Source of the DNA: an uncultured Myxococcales bacterium
GTDB taxonomy: Bacteria; Myxococcota_A; UBA9042; DTJE01
Length of the DNA stretch: 64,000 bases
Assembly (NCBI GenBank): GCA_903936705.1
Contig: CAIZWN010000035.1
Coordinates: forward strand, 62,001-126,000
Direction of reading: 5' to 3'
Within the stretch, counting starts at the first letter, position 1; each line of letters begins with the position of its first letter. Position numbers and translations under genes: made by a program. The notes beneath the pieces are model-generated. The model did no database searches, was not told where the DNA came from, and saw only the letters and a list, made by a program, of their open reading frames with translations. This document shows, piece after piece, positions 25,085 through 34,329 of this stretch.

Positions 25085-27031
25085 GTGGTGATTTCTTTGC
25101 AACCAACGACACGCTGGCCAGATCGATCTTGGACCGGCCTGGGTCTTCTGCTGGGGATTGTCTCCCTGGTCTCGTCCTGCCTTGTCCTGTATTCCGCCAA
25201 CGCCGTGGCCCAGTCGGTCCGAATGACTCCAGACCGGACTGCTATCTCCATGGGTGACACTGTGACAGTGGAGGTGGTCCTGGAGGGGGCCTTCGAACAA
25301 ACGCGTGGACCTGAGATGCCGGACTTTCAAGTGGTAGGTCGCTCCAGCAGCTCATCGGTGTCAATCGTGAATGGCGCCATGCGCCAGGAACAACGCATCA
25401 TGCTGCAACTGGCGCCGCAGCGACCTGGCAACCTGACCATAGGCGCGGTTTCACTGGTGGCCGGTGGCAAGACCGTGGCGCAGTCTCGACCAGTCATGGT
25501 GAAGGTTGTGGGCAAGGGTTCCCCTCTGCCGAATGAACCTCCGGCCGCCCAGCAGGGCCAACAGACCCAGCAAGGCCAGCAAAACCAGCCAGGCCAGCAG
25601 AAGGCCTCGCCGGACCCCGACGAATCGCCCCAGCCAGCGCGGCCTCCCACCTCTGCCGGCGTCACGGTCGAGGCTTCGGTACCCGAGACCTACGCCGGCA
25701 AACAGGCATTCCTGCTGGCCCATGCCCCTACCCGTCCGCTCTTTGCCGGCGAGCCTCTTTTCGTCGAATACCTGCTGTACACGAGATCCGACGTCCCATT
25801 GACGGGCATCAGGCTCGAGACGGCGCCTCGACTTTCCGGTTTCGTTGCCGAACAGGCACCGGCGAACAGCGACGAGGCTTCGCGGGTACGAGTCAAGGGC
25901 CAGGCCTATGACGTTCGGGTTCTGTGGCGCGGCGCAGTCACTGCCCTGGGTCCAGGAAAGGCCACGCTGGACTCGATGACAGTGGCCCTATCGATCGGGG
26001 ACATGTTCGGGCGACGGCGCTACTCATTGTCATCCGAGCCCGTTGCGCTGGCCGTTAGATCGGTACCTGCCGAGGGGCGGCCGGCAGACTGGATCGAAGG
26101 CATTGTCGGTTCCTTTGCGCTGAAGGCGTCCCTGGACAGAACGGCGGTCCGCGTCGGGGAATCGGTGGTCCTGACCGTCGAGGTCACCGGCAGCGGCAAT
26201 CTGAGGGGCGTTCGACCTCCGGATGTTTCCACGCCTTCCGATCTCCGAGTATCTCGCGTACCTGCCCAGGACCTTGACGAACTGGTTGTAGACGTTGGCG
26301 GCGTGTCGGGTCGCAGGACTTTCCAGTATCTGCTGACCCCGGAAAAAGAAGGGGATTTCGAGATTGGCCGCGTGGATCTGCCGTTTTTCAACGGCGTCTC
26401 AGGACACTTCGAGCGGGCGCGCTCGGAAATCCTGAGCATCGCGGCCTCGACCGCGCGTGGTACCGGACGGATACACCAGGCGACTGGTCCGGCAGGGCAC
26501 GATCCTGTGACGGCAGTGGTTTCGCCCGCCGAACCATTTCTGGCCGCGCCGGTCGAAAACAACCTTCCCACCGCACTTATTTTCTCGGGCATGACCCTGC
26601 CAATGGCATTCTGGATCGGGGCCGAGGCTGTGACGCGCAGGCGGCGTTCGATCGCGCTGCATGGCGATCAGTCGCTGGCAAGGAAGGCTCTGTCAAGGGC
26701 GCGAGGGGCGCTGGACGCACTGGGTCGGGCACCACAGACCGAGGCGTACTGGGGCATCCTGGACGGAATCATTCGCAACTACCTGCTGTCGCGTTTCGGT
26801 CTGCCGGCGGGACTCGCCCCAGACGAGGTTCGCAAGGCCCTCGCGAGCCTTGGAGTCCCGGTGGATGTTGCGGACGCCCTCGGCCACGAATTGGATGCCT
26901 GCGCTTTCGGTCGGTTTGCCCCCAGTGCCGCCTTGGACCGGGACCGCGCCGCCGCCATCGAAAGGGTCCGGGACCGCCTGCGGGTTCTGGACCGAACACG
27001 ACGCCCCGCCGGCGGAACGGTGGCGACATGA
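25085..27031 (+). CDS. BatD-like oxygen-tolerance family protein
   Basis: About 648 residues. A signal peptide (LLLGIVSLVSSCLVL...ANAVAQS) is followed by BatD beta-sandwich repeats (for example MTPDRTAISMGDTVTVEV and, near 380, LDRTAVRVGESVVLTVEV), the typical BatD signature. A Gln/Pro-rich linker (about 155-180; QQGQQTQQGQQ) separates the repeats. One membrane helix (about 510-530) leads to a cytoplasmic helical domain. The start is uncertain: GTG at 25085 or 25088 fits the upstream AGGGG, while a further 17 codons overlap the previous gene. ATGA overlap couples it to the next gene. Likely scaffold of the Bat complex. Confidence 0.82.
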   Translation: MVISLQPTTRWPDRSWTGLGLLLGIVSLVSSCLVLYSANAVAQSVRMTPDRTAISMGDTVTVEVVLEGAFEQTRGPEMPDFQVVGRSSSSSVSIVNGAMRQEQRIMLQLAPQRPGNLTIGAVSLVAGGKTVAQSRPVMVKVVGKGSPLPNEPPAAQQGQQTQQGQQNQPGQQKASPDPDESPQPARPPTSAGVTVEASVPETYAGKQAFLLAHAPTRPLFAGEPLFVEYLLYTRSDVPLTGIRLETAPRLSGFVAEQAPANSDEASRVRVKGQAYDVRVLWRGAVTALGPGKATLDSMTVALSIGDMFGRRRYSLSSEPVALAVRSVPAEGRPADWIEGIVGSFALKASLDRTAVRVGESVVLTVEVTGSGNLRGVRPPDVSTPSDLRVSRVPAQDLDELVVDVGGVSGRRTFQYLLTPEKEGDFEIGRVDLPFFNGVSGHFERARSEILSIAASTARGTGRIHQATGPAGHDPVTAVVSPAEPFLAAPVENNLPTALIFSGMTLPMAFWIGAEAVTRRRRSIALHGDQSLARKALSRARGALDALGRAPQTEAYWGILDGIIRNYLLSRFGLPAGLAPDEVRKALASLGVPVDVADALGHELDACAFGRFAPSAALDRDRAAAIERVRDRLRVLDRTRRPAGGTVAT

Positions 27032-27837
27032 ACCGAAGGGCCGCCGGCACGCCGTGGTTATCGGCGCTGGTCGTTTGGATTGCCATGCTGTGCCAGGCCA
27101 CGCAGGCCGGCGCCGAGACCGTCCCAGACCGGTTCCAGGCAGGGATTTCGGCGTTTGCTGCGGGGCGTTTCGAGGAAGCTGCGCAGGCATTCAGGGACCT
27201 GGCCGGGAAGTACCAGATGGTATCGCCCGACGTACAGGTCAACCTGGGCGCCGCCGAATTCGAGTCTGGCCGACCGGGACCTGCCATCGCGGCGTTCCAC
27301 AGGGCAATCCATCTTGGCCCCGGGACACAGGCAGCCGAGACAGCCGCCGTGAACCTGGCCCGTGTTCGAACAGTTCTTTCGCAGCAGGCTGGTCGCTCGA
27401 CAGTTGGCCCTGCATTTGTCTTCGGTTCCTACGCTGATGCCTGGACCACACTGGCAGGCTGGGCTGGACCTCGACCTGCACTGGCCGTTTTCCTGGTAGC
27501 CTGGACGTTGTTTTTCGCGGCGCTGGGAACATGGCGCCTGACCACTCCCAGCCGCATCCACGCCGTGCTAGCGACGGTTGCGGCGGTCCTGGGAATTGTC
27601 ACCGTACTGGCCGGCACCGTGGCCTGGGGCAGCGCCAGAGTGCAGTCCTACCAGGTCGGGGTCGTTATTCACAATGACGTTGGCCTGCTGGATGACGTGG
27701 CCGCCACGGAACCCACCCTGTCGCTACCTGAGGGCCTTGAGGTGCGCGTCCTTTCGTCGCGTGGCGGATGGCACGAAGTGCGACTTTCTTCCGGCCGCCT
27801 GGGCTGGCTGCCGGATCGGGCCCTTGAAGTCCCGTGA
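27028..27837 (+). CDS. BatE-like TPR/SH3 membrane protein
   Basis: 269 residues and last gene of the Bat operon. A signal peptide (about 1-30) is followed by two or three TPR motifs (FQAGISAFAAGRFEEAAQAFRDL; VNLGAAEFESGRPGPAIAAFHRAI), two membrane helices (about 145-170 and 180-200) and a bacterial SH3 domain (about 210-268, ending SSGRLGWLPDRALEV). This domain order matches BatE proteins. The SH3 domain is expected in the periplasm and may contact peptidoglycan. The ATG overlaps the batD stop. Confidence 0.88.
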   Translation: MNRRAAGTPWLSALVVWIAMLCQATQAGAETVPDRFQAGISAFAAGRFEEAAQAFRDLAGKYQMVSPDVQVNLGAAEFESGRPGPAIAAFHRAIHLGPGTQAAETAAVNLARVRTVLSQQAGRSTVGPAFVFGSYADAWTTLAGWAGPRPALAVFLVAWTLFFAALGTWRLTTPSRIHAVLATVAAVLGIVTVLAGTVAWGSARVQSYQVGVVIHNDVGLLDDVAATEPTLSLPEGLEVRVLSSRGGWHEVRLSSGRLGWLPDRALEVP

Positions 27838-27875
27838 CGCTTGCCTTTTAACTGCCAGGTCCTTTCGAACCCCGA

Positions 27876-29132
27876 TCACAAAGTGCAATCCCTGGGTTTC
27901 TGCCCGCTGGGGTCTTCCTTCAGAAGCAACCCTGCCTCGGCACAATAGTAGTTTGCAGGGCTGGAATCATCCCCCGCGTACCACCCGCATGCCTCGCCTG
28001 AACCGGTCTGGCATGCCAGCGCCATAAGGGTCTGGCCGGAACAATACTGCAGGCTGGTGCCCACGCAACATCGCATCTTCTCATCGGCGATACACGGATT
28101 CAAAAGTGCGCCGCAACAGGACTGCCAGTCCGGACAGCAGCCGGTGTGATCAATGGCGCAGGCATTCCCGCACCCGCAATAACCGAATTCGCTGTACTGC
28201 TGCCCGCAATGGTCAGTGCATGAATTGAAATAGTCCGAACCGCACGTCGAACCGGCGCACTGGCCGGTGTCGTCGCAGTAGGTCCCCTCGGCGCACTTGC
28301 CACACGAACCCCCGCAACCGTCGTCGCCGCAAATCTTGTCCGTGCAATCCAGAATGCACGGGCCGCAGCACGACTTGAAGTCCGGGCAGCAATTGGCCGG
28401 GTCAAGTGCGCATTGGGAATCCAGGCAATAGCAGTCTCCCATTCCCCACTGCTGGCCACAGAATCCACCATCGCAAGTGCTGCCTGCCAAGGCCCCGCAA
28501 TTCGTCTCGCAAATGCCTTCGGAGGTACAGGATTCGGTCGCAATGCACTTGCCGCACAACCCTTTGCACCCGTCGTTCCCGCACTTGCGATCCTTGCAAT
28601 CGGGCTTGCAGCAATCTTCCATGTCCTTGGCGTCAGCCTCGCCATCGCAATCATTGTCGATTTCGTCGGCGCATAGACCCTTCTCGTTGCTCGCGTATGC
28701 GGTGTTGTTGGTGGCGTAAGCTGCATCGTCACACACCCAACCCGTGCCGACACGACAGACCGCCGTTGCCCCCTCGCACGCACCCGCCTGTTTTTCGCAC
28801 TTGACGCCGTCGCCCAGCACATCGCCGGCACCGCATGGAGACGGCTCACAGCGTCGTGTGTCGGGGCCACAAACTTCGCCGGTACTGCACTTCCCGCATG
28901 ATCCATCGCAGCCGTCATCACCGCACAGTCGATCCAGACAATCAGGGACGCAACACGACTGGGTTCGTTCGACGCACCTTGTTCCGCTGGTGCAGGGACA
29001 GAAGCCACCACATCCGTCGGCGCCGCAATACATCTCGGTGCATACAGGGGCGCATTCCTCCTGAGCTGAACAACCGGCCACCGACAGCAAAAGTATGCCG
29101 GACCACCGGATTACCAGGAGACCATGCCCCAT
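27876..29132 (-). CDS. Cys-rich lipoprotein with CGxDGC repeats
   Basis: 418 residues from the ATG at 29132, chosen because GGAG lies seven bases upstream and it places the lipobox LSVAGC next to a normal signal peptide. The mature part has over 60 Cys. At least four copies of a motif of the form C-x3-C-x4-CG(D/N)DGC-x2-(S/L)CGKC occur, with extra CCPD(F/W)(K/Q)SCCG segments. The spacing suggests disulfide-bonded modules, as in surface proteins of Myxococcota relatives. One segment, ADEIDNDCDGEADAKD, looks like a calcium-binding loop from Myxococcota-type surface proteins. It is convergent with batE and divergent from the TPR gene. Function unknown; adhesion or ligand binding at the surface is plausible. 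Confidence 0.8.
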   Translation of the reverse strand: MGHGLLVIRWSGILLLSVAGCSAQEECAPVCTEMYCGADGCGGFCPCTSGTRCVERTQSCCVPDCLDRLCGDDGCDGSCGKCSTGEVCGPDTRRCEPSPCGAGDVLGDGVKCEKQAGACEGATAVCRVGTGWVCDDAAYATNNTAYASNEKGLCADEIDNDCDGEADAKDMEDCCKPDCKDRKCGNDGCKGLCGKCIATESCTSEGICETNCGALAGSTCDGGFCGQQWGMGDCYCLDSQCALDPANCCPDFKSCCGPCILDCTDKICGDDGCGGSCGKCAEGTYCDDTGQCAGSTCGSDYFNSCTDHCGQQYSEFGYCGCGNACAIDHTGCCPDWQSCCGALLNPCIADEKMRCCVGTSLQYCSGQTLMALACQTGSGEACGWYAGDDSSPANYYCAEAGLLLKEDPSGQKPRDCTL

Positions 29133-29238
29133 TTCACCGCTCCGCTCGAACAGCAAGGCAAGTCTATCGCAACAGTCTGACACCTACAAACCTTTGATTC
29201 TATTGGATTGCACTTGGCGCAACGGAAGATTGCCACGG

Positions 29239-29267
29239 TTGCTCTTTTACCGGCAGACTCCTAGAAT
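29239..29267 (+). promoter_or_regulatory. Predicted promoter of the giant TPR gene
   Basis: TTGCTC (29239-29244), 17 bases, TAGAAT (29262-29267; 5 of 6). It leaves a leader of about 33 bases before the ATG at 29307. A -10-like TAGAAT also lies on the minus strand at 29197-29202, facing the Cys-rich gene, but without a good -35. Confidence 0.4.
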
Positions 29268-29306
29268 CCGTACGTCGATTTGCCGACGATTCCACGGAGG
29301 TCGCTC

Positions 29307-32300
29307 ATGTCGTATCTGGATCTCCAAAGGTCGGTCGCTTCCCACGTGGCCCAGCCTGCGCGGCAGGCCGCGATGGCGCGGGAGGGATGGGAGTCTGGCG
29401 CATGCCTGCTGTATGCAACCCATCGTCTGTTGCGTCTGGTGGCGACGGTGGCCAATGGGGGCAGGGCGAATGGCCTTACTTCGCGACTTTCAGACCTTGG
29501 ACGCATCGCCGTCGAAGGTGGTTCGGGGGGAGAAATTTCGACCATATTGATGGACAGGATGGCACAGCCTGCCGCCGCTGCGGCCCTGAAAGGCATCACG
29601 GACGCAGCGCAGCACTTCCTGGATATCGAGGCCCTGGTTTCGCGCCAGGACCGTGAATCCAGGGCGATTGCGGAAACCATCCGTGGATGCCTGATCGACC
29701 TGATTCCTGTCCTGCGTGATCTGGAAGTCAGATCGTCCGGACCTGCTGCGGCGGGCATGATCTTCGCGTGGTGGGGACCCGATGGGGCCTTGGCATCTCC
29801 GACCGAAGGCACGGGGTCCGGGACAACCGTCGTCATGCTTGGAACGACGCACGATCCGATCCTGCTGGGACCTTCGACCGCAAACGATCGGCGACCGCGC
29901 CCACTGCTGCCGTTTCCCCCTCGCGGATCCGAGCCTACTTTCGAGGCCGATGACGGAAGGGTTTTCGACGCCGAAGGACACCCATCGTCGGTTCTGGGAG
30001 CCTTGACATGCGGGCGAGCACTTGGCCGTCTTCTGGCCTGGGACCTTCAGCCTGGCGCTGATGCTGCCACCCTGGCAGCTCATCTTGCCGACGTGGGGCT
30101 GGCCGACTGCGCGGCCGAAGTGCTGCTTGCGGCGCGTGTGCACGGAGCCGGGGATTGCTCCGGCGCCACGATCGAGGCCGCACGCGAGTTCGCGACTGCC
30201 CACGGCGTAATGCAGTCTGTTTCGGACCTGGATGCGTCCCTGCTGCGCGACCTTGCGACCGAAGAGACCCGTCTGCGCACGGCGGACGACATGAAGGGAG
30301 TGACGGACGTCCTGTTGGCCCGTCAGCAGGCCGAAAAGGGTCGCGACCGGGTTCTGACCCTAAGCCGTCTGGCAAACATCTTCCGAGAGCGGCTTTCCGA
30401 CAGGTCCAGCGAGGCATACTGCCTGTTGACAGCACTCCAGGAGGACCCATCGGACACCGAGGTCCTTGATGGTCTGACCGAGGCGGCCGAGGCGGCCGGA
30501 GTGGCAGGCGAAAAGGCGGCCGAACTGCAGGAACTGGCCGCCAAGGTGAAGGGGCCTGCTCACAGCCGGATGCTTGAGGCAGCGGCACGTCTGTACCGGA
30601 CGGCGGGCGATTTGGCCGCCACCCGAGATGCCTTCCTGCTGGCCACGGCTGACATGCCGGAAAACACCACATTGCTCGAGGAAGCGATCGATGCCGCCGA
30701 TGCCATCGGTGACGCGAAGAACGGCCTTGATCTACGTGCAAAACGGCGTGATCTCGCGAAGGACATTGCCGACCGCGTCGCACGTGGGATGGATCTGGCG
30801 AATCGCCACAAGAACGCACAGCAATGGGACCTGGCCGAAGCCGAGCTGAGGCAAGTGTTGGACCTGGACCCGCAAAACGCCGATGCATTCGATACCCTGG
30901 TGGTGCGTGCGCTGGAAAAAGGCGACAAGAAGGTTGTTCTGGCGCTTTGTGAAGCGCTATCCCCGAGGGTGCTGGACCCTGGGGCAAGGGCGTCCATCCT
31001 TCGTCGCAAGGGCCGGTTGCTGATGGACGATGGCGAGGATGCGCTTGCCGCAGCTGCCATTGGTGATGCCCTTGCGCTGGACCCAACGCGAATCGAGGAA
31101 CTGGACTCCCTGGTTCACCTCTGCGAGCGGCTGGGATGGTGGACGCGCTTGCTGGCTGTGCTGCGCAGGAAGATTGCGGCCGAGCCGACTGCAGCGAAAG
31201 AACTACTGATGAAGATGGCCAACGTGGCCATGGACCGCCTGGACGACCCCGAGGCGTCGCTGGCCTTCCTGGCCGAAGCTTCAACACACGACCCGAATGA
31301 CCCTGAACCAATGAGGCGCCAGCGCGGACTGCATGAAAGGCTTGGTTTGTGGTCCGAGGTTGCAAGAGACCTCACACTCCTGGCGGCGCAGGAAGGGGCC
31401 GGACGCGTCGATGCCCTGGTGCAACTCGCCGATGTGCAGATGACGCGCCTGGCATTGCGCGAGAAGGGCAAGGCGACCCTGCTCCAGGCGATGGAGGCCG
31501 CGCACGGAAGCCGCCTTGTCAGCATCGCCACCCGTCTGGCCGAGTTGTGCCGCGAGGATCAGGATCGGGCGTGCGAGCGCAAGGCCCTGGAAGCAGCGGC
31601 CATGGCCACCGAGGACGAAGAGCACCGCGCGGATCTTTGGACTACGCTTGGACGCAGGGCGCTGGAGTCACCGGCCGACCCCGTAATCGCTCGCGAGTAT
31701 CTGGAAAAGGCCGTCGAGGCCAATCCGGTTCACCCTGAGGCGGTGGAACTGCTGGCACGAGCGCTGCTGGACACGGGGCATCCCGAAAAGGTGGTACCGG
31801 CCGTAGAACCTTTGGCCCGGCGGGCAGCAAGTGCAGGTGACAAGGGGGCCGAGCGACGATTGAGACGTCTGGCGGCCGAGGCCGCTGCGGGTTTCGGCGA
31901 CAGGGACGCGGCGATCCTTCAGTACCGCAGGGTTCTCGAACTGGACCCGGAGGATAACCGTGTCCGAATGGCCCTGGCAAAACTGCTGGCTTCGACCGGT
32001 TGCGATGCCGAGGCTCTGCCACTTCTGGATGCATTGCTGACGACCTCCGAATCATGGCACGGCACCGAGCGGGAAGACCTGGGCCTGCTGGCAGCAAGGT
32101 GCGCGACGCGACTGGGCGAGCACGCCCGGGCAGTCGAATTGTTCGAAGAAAGCTGGCGATCACGAGGCGCAGACACGACCCTGCTGCGCGAGATGGTCGA
32201 TGCCGCAACGCAGGCTGGCGATGCCAAACGCCAGGTGCAATGGATGGAGCCTTTGGTGGCGCTGGAGTCACCTGGCCTGCCCCGCTTCACGGTGCTGATC

Positions 32301-33890
32301 AGACTGGGCGATCTGAACCGCAATGACCTGTTCGATCCTGTTGCGGCACTTAAATGGTACCGGGCCGCAGCAGCCGAGGGCGTGTCAACCAAAACCGCCC
32401 TGCACAAGGCCCTTGACGCAGCGGTGGCCGGAGGGAACCACGAGCAGGCCAAGACGCTGCTGGTGGAACTACTGGAACAGGAGCAGGACGGCATCAAGCA
32501 GGCACAATTCCATTACGCAGCGGCCTTGCTGGCACGGGATAACCTTGGGGACCCGGCCCTGACCCGCGACCATTTGTGGAAGTCGGTTGAACTGAATCCG
32601 GAACAAGACTCGGCCGTCGAGGCGCTGGAGAACGTGCTGGTTGGCGGTGACGACCAGGAAGGGCTGGCGCGCCTTTACAACCTGCTGGCCCGACATTTCC
32701 GGTTCAACGGCCGGGAGGACCGCCTGCTGGCAACGTTGCGAAGATTGGCCGTCTGCTATGACGAACGCCTGCACAACCTTCCGCAGGCTGTGGAAACCCT
32801 GCGACAAGTCATGCAGGGGGCACCGCGAGACGCCGATACGGCCGTTCGCCTGGCCGACGCACTGACCAGGACCCCCGGCCGCGAGGTCGAAGCCCTTGAG
32901 GCCCACCGGCGCGTTCTGGCTTTGGACCCAACGCACATTGCCGCCTACCGGGCGATTCGCGATCTCTCGATCCTGGGTGGCGACGAGGATGGGGCCTGGT
33001 GTGCCTCCTCGGCACTGCTGGTCCTGGGTCAGGAGACCGAGGCGGACCGAACCGCTTTCGAGGCAAGACGACAGCCGGCCCTCAAGCTGCGGCGCGACAC
33101 GATGCCTCCCGACGGATTCGTGAAGTGGATCCTGGACGACGCGGCCGACCTTGGAATTGCGCGAGTTCTGTCCATCCTGCATGGACCGATGTCGGCAATG
33201 CTGCCCTTCAAGACTCCCCAGGACCTTGGGTTGTCCGATGAAGACCGCGTGAATCTTTCGGAGAAGGGCTTGTTCCAGGGCATGGCTCAGGCGGCGTCAA
33301 AGGTCCTGGGAATTACGCTGCCCAAAATCTACCGCGCTCGTGGCCGAACCGGCCTGGCCAAGGCTGCCTTTGATCCACCGGCCCTGCTGGTGGGTGACGA
33401 CGCCATGAACGCTTGGCGCGGCAAGGAGTTGCGTTTTGCCTTGGGCCGGGCTGTGACCGCGTTCGTACCAGGATTCGAACTGGCAGGGGTACTTGATGCC
33501 CCGACCTTGCGACTGTTCCTGCTTGCTGCCTTGAAAATAGCCTTCCCGGACACCCCCCTGTCGGATGATTCCGAGGCTGCCGAGGCGATGGCCCAGGATC
33601 TTGACTCTCGCCTGTCACCAGCCTTGCGCGATGAACTCCGTGAGATTCTTACCGTATTTCGCCGCCAAAAGCGTGGGCTCGACCCCGAGTCCTTCCTGGA
33701 AGGCGTCGATCGAACCTCGGCACGCGCAGGCCTGTTCATGTCGAACGACCTCGAAGTGGCCGCCAGAGGACTGCGAGACGACACGATCTTCCTGTCGGAC
33801 CTGGAGTTCGGGGACCGACTGGTGGACCTGGCCTCCTGGGCCGTATCGACCCGCTATGCCGAACTGCGAAAGACGATGCTTCAGGCTTAG
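29307..33890 (+). CDS. Giant TPR-repeat protein (1527 residues)
   Basis: The ATG at 29307 follows GGAGG by seven bases; a longer reading would add nine residues. There is no signal peptide or membrane helix, so it is predicted cytoplasmic. The first about 230 residues form a distinct Ala/Gly-rich N-domain. From about 235 to 1240 the protein is a near-continuous array of TPR-like helical hairpins (for example AEAELRQVLDLDPQNADAF and ILQYRRVLELDPEDNRVRMAL). The last about 250 residues (after SILHGPMSAM) form a separate conserved-looking helical domain with LRFALGRAVTAFVPGFEL, reminiscent of C-terminal domains of large myxobacterial TPR proteins. Probably a scaffold; partners unknown. Confidence 0.8.
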   Translation: MSYLDLQRSVASHVAQPARQAAMAREGWESGACLLYATHRLLRLVATVANGGRANGLTSRLSDLGRIAVEGGSGGEISTILMDRMAQPAAAAALKGITDAAQHFLDIEALVSRQDRESRAIAETIRGCLIDLIPVLRDLEVRSSGPAAAGMIFAWWGPDGALASPTEGTGSGTTVVMLGTTHDPILLGPSTANDRRPRPLLPFPPRGSEPTFEADDGRVFDAEGHPSSVLGALTCGRALGRLLAWDLQPGADAATLAAHLADVGLADCAAEVLLAARVHGAGDCSGATIEAAREFATAHGVMQSVSDLDASLLRDLATEETRLRTADDMKGVTDVLLARQQAEKGRDRVLTLSRLANIFRERLSDRSSEAYCLLTALQEDPSDTEVLDGLTEAAEAAGVAGEKAAELQELAAKVKGPAHSRMLEAAARLYRTAGDLAATRDAFLLATADMPENTTLLEEAIDAADAIGDAKNGLDLRAKRRDLAKDIADRVARGMDLANRHKNAQQWDLAEAELRQVLDLDPQNADAFDTLVVRALEKGDKKVVLALCEALSPRVLDPGARASILRRKGRLLMDDGEDALAAAAIGDALALDPTRIEELDSLVHLCERLGWWTRLLAVLRRKIAAEPTAAKELLMKMANVAMDRLDDPEASLAFLAEASTHDPNDPEPMRRQRGLHERLGLWSEVARDLTLLAAQEGAGRVDALVQLADVQMTRLALREKGKATLLQAMEAAHGSRLVSIATRLAELCREDQDRACERKALEAAAMATEDEEHRADLWTTLGRRALESPADPVIAREYLEKAVEANPVHPEAVELLARALLDTGHPEKVVPAVEPLARRAASAGDKGAERRLRRLAAEAAAGFGDRDAAILQYRRVLELDPEDNRVRMALAKLLASTGCDAEALPLLDALLTTSESWHGTEREDLGLLAARCATRLGEHARAVELFEESWRSRGADTTLLREMVDAATQAGDAKRQVQWMEPLVALESPGLPRFTVLIRLGDLNRNDLFDPVAALKWYRAAAAEGVSTKTALHKALDAAVAGGNHEQAKTLLVELLEQEQDGIKQAQFHYAAALLARDNLGDPALTRDHLWKSVELNPEQDSAVEALENVLVGGDDQEGLARLYNLLARHFRFNGREDRLLATLRRLAVCYDERLHNLPQAVETLRQVMQGAPRDADTAVRLADALTRTPGREVEALEAHRRVLALDPTHIAAYRAIRDLSILGGDEDGAWCASSALLVLGQETEADRTAFEARRQPALKLRRDTMPPDGFVKWILDDAADLGIARVLSILHGPMSAMLPFKTPQDLGLSDEDRVNLSEKGLFQGMAQAASKVLGITLPKIYRARGRTGLAKAAFDPPALLVGDDAMNAWRGKELRFALGRAVTAFVPGFELAGVLDAPTLRLFLLAALKIAFPDTPLSDDSEAAEAMAQDLDSRLSPALRDELREILTVFRRQKRGLDPESFLEGVDRTSARAGLFMSNDLEVAARGLRDDTIFLSDLEFGDRLVDLASWAVSTRYAELRKTMLQA

Positions 33891-34329
33891 GGGCCCGCGC
33901 CGTGCAAGAACGTCGGCCCAGGCATCAAGTACCTGGTCCCGTGAGATGAACTCCGGTCGCAATTGCTGCCACCCGCTGGAGTGTCAAGCTCGCAGCGAAC
34001 CGAGCCGGTCGGGGGAGTGCATCTGTCGCGACGGAGGATCCTCGTGAGGCCCGGCCATGCCGGTTCTCCATTCGAGGCCTGAAGTAGTGCAGCACTGTGA
34101 CCACGTGTTGTTGTGCCTTGAGACCGATGACGTGGAGATGCAATTGTCTTTGACGGCCAATAACAGCGACACGACGAGATTTCGATGTTCATGTCACCTG
34201 AACCCAGCGGCCAAAGTATCGGTTACGGGAACCACGCGACACCTTTCATACGGACGATGCCCGGCGGCTCCGCAAATTGACTTAACCCAGGTCGGTCGCT
34301 AGTATTCGGCGCCGTCGCGGGAGAGTTTC
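33891..34329. other. Gap before the tandem radical SAM gene
   Basis: 439 bp. Short open frames occur on both strands, but none has a recognisable motif, codon bias or ribosome site. The last 55 bases carry the promoter listed separately. Nothing else recognised. Confidence 0.45.
34277..34305 (+). promoter_or_regulatory. Predicted sigma-70 promoter of the tandem radical SAM gene
   Basis: TTGACT (34277-34282), 17 bases, TAGTAT (34300-34305); 5 of 6 and 4 of 6 matches. A GGGAGAG ribosome site (34319-34325) and a TTG start at 34330 follow. Confidence 0.5.

Noticed and set aside
33887-34192. Minus-strand short frames between the TPR and radical SAM genes
   Set aside because: Several overlapping frames with no clear similarity; one looked faintly like a transposase tail but no inverted repeats or motifs support it.
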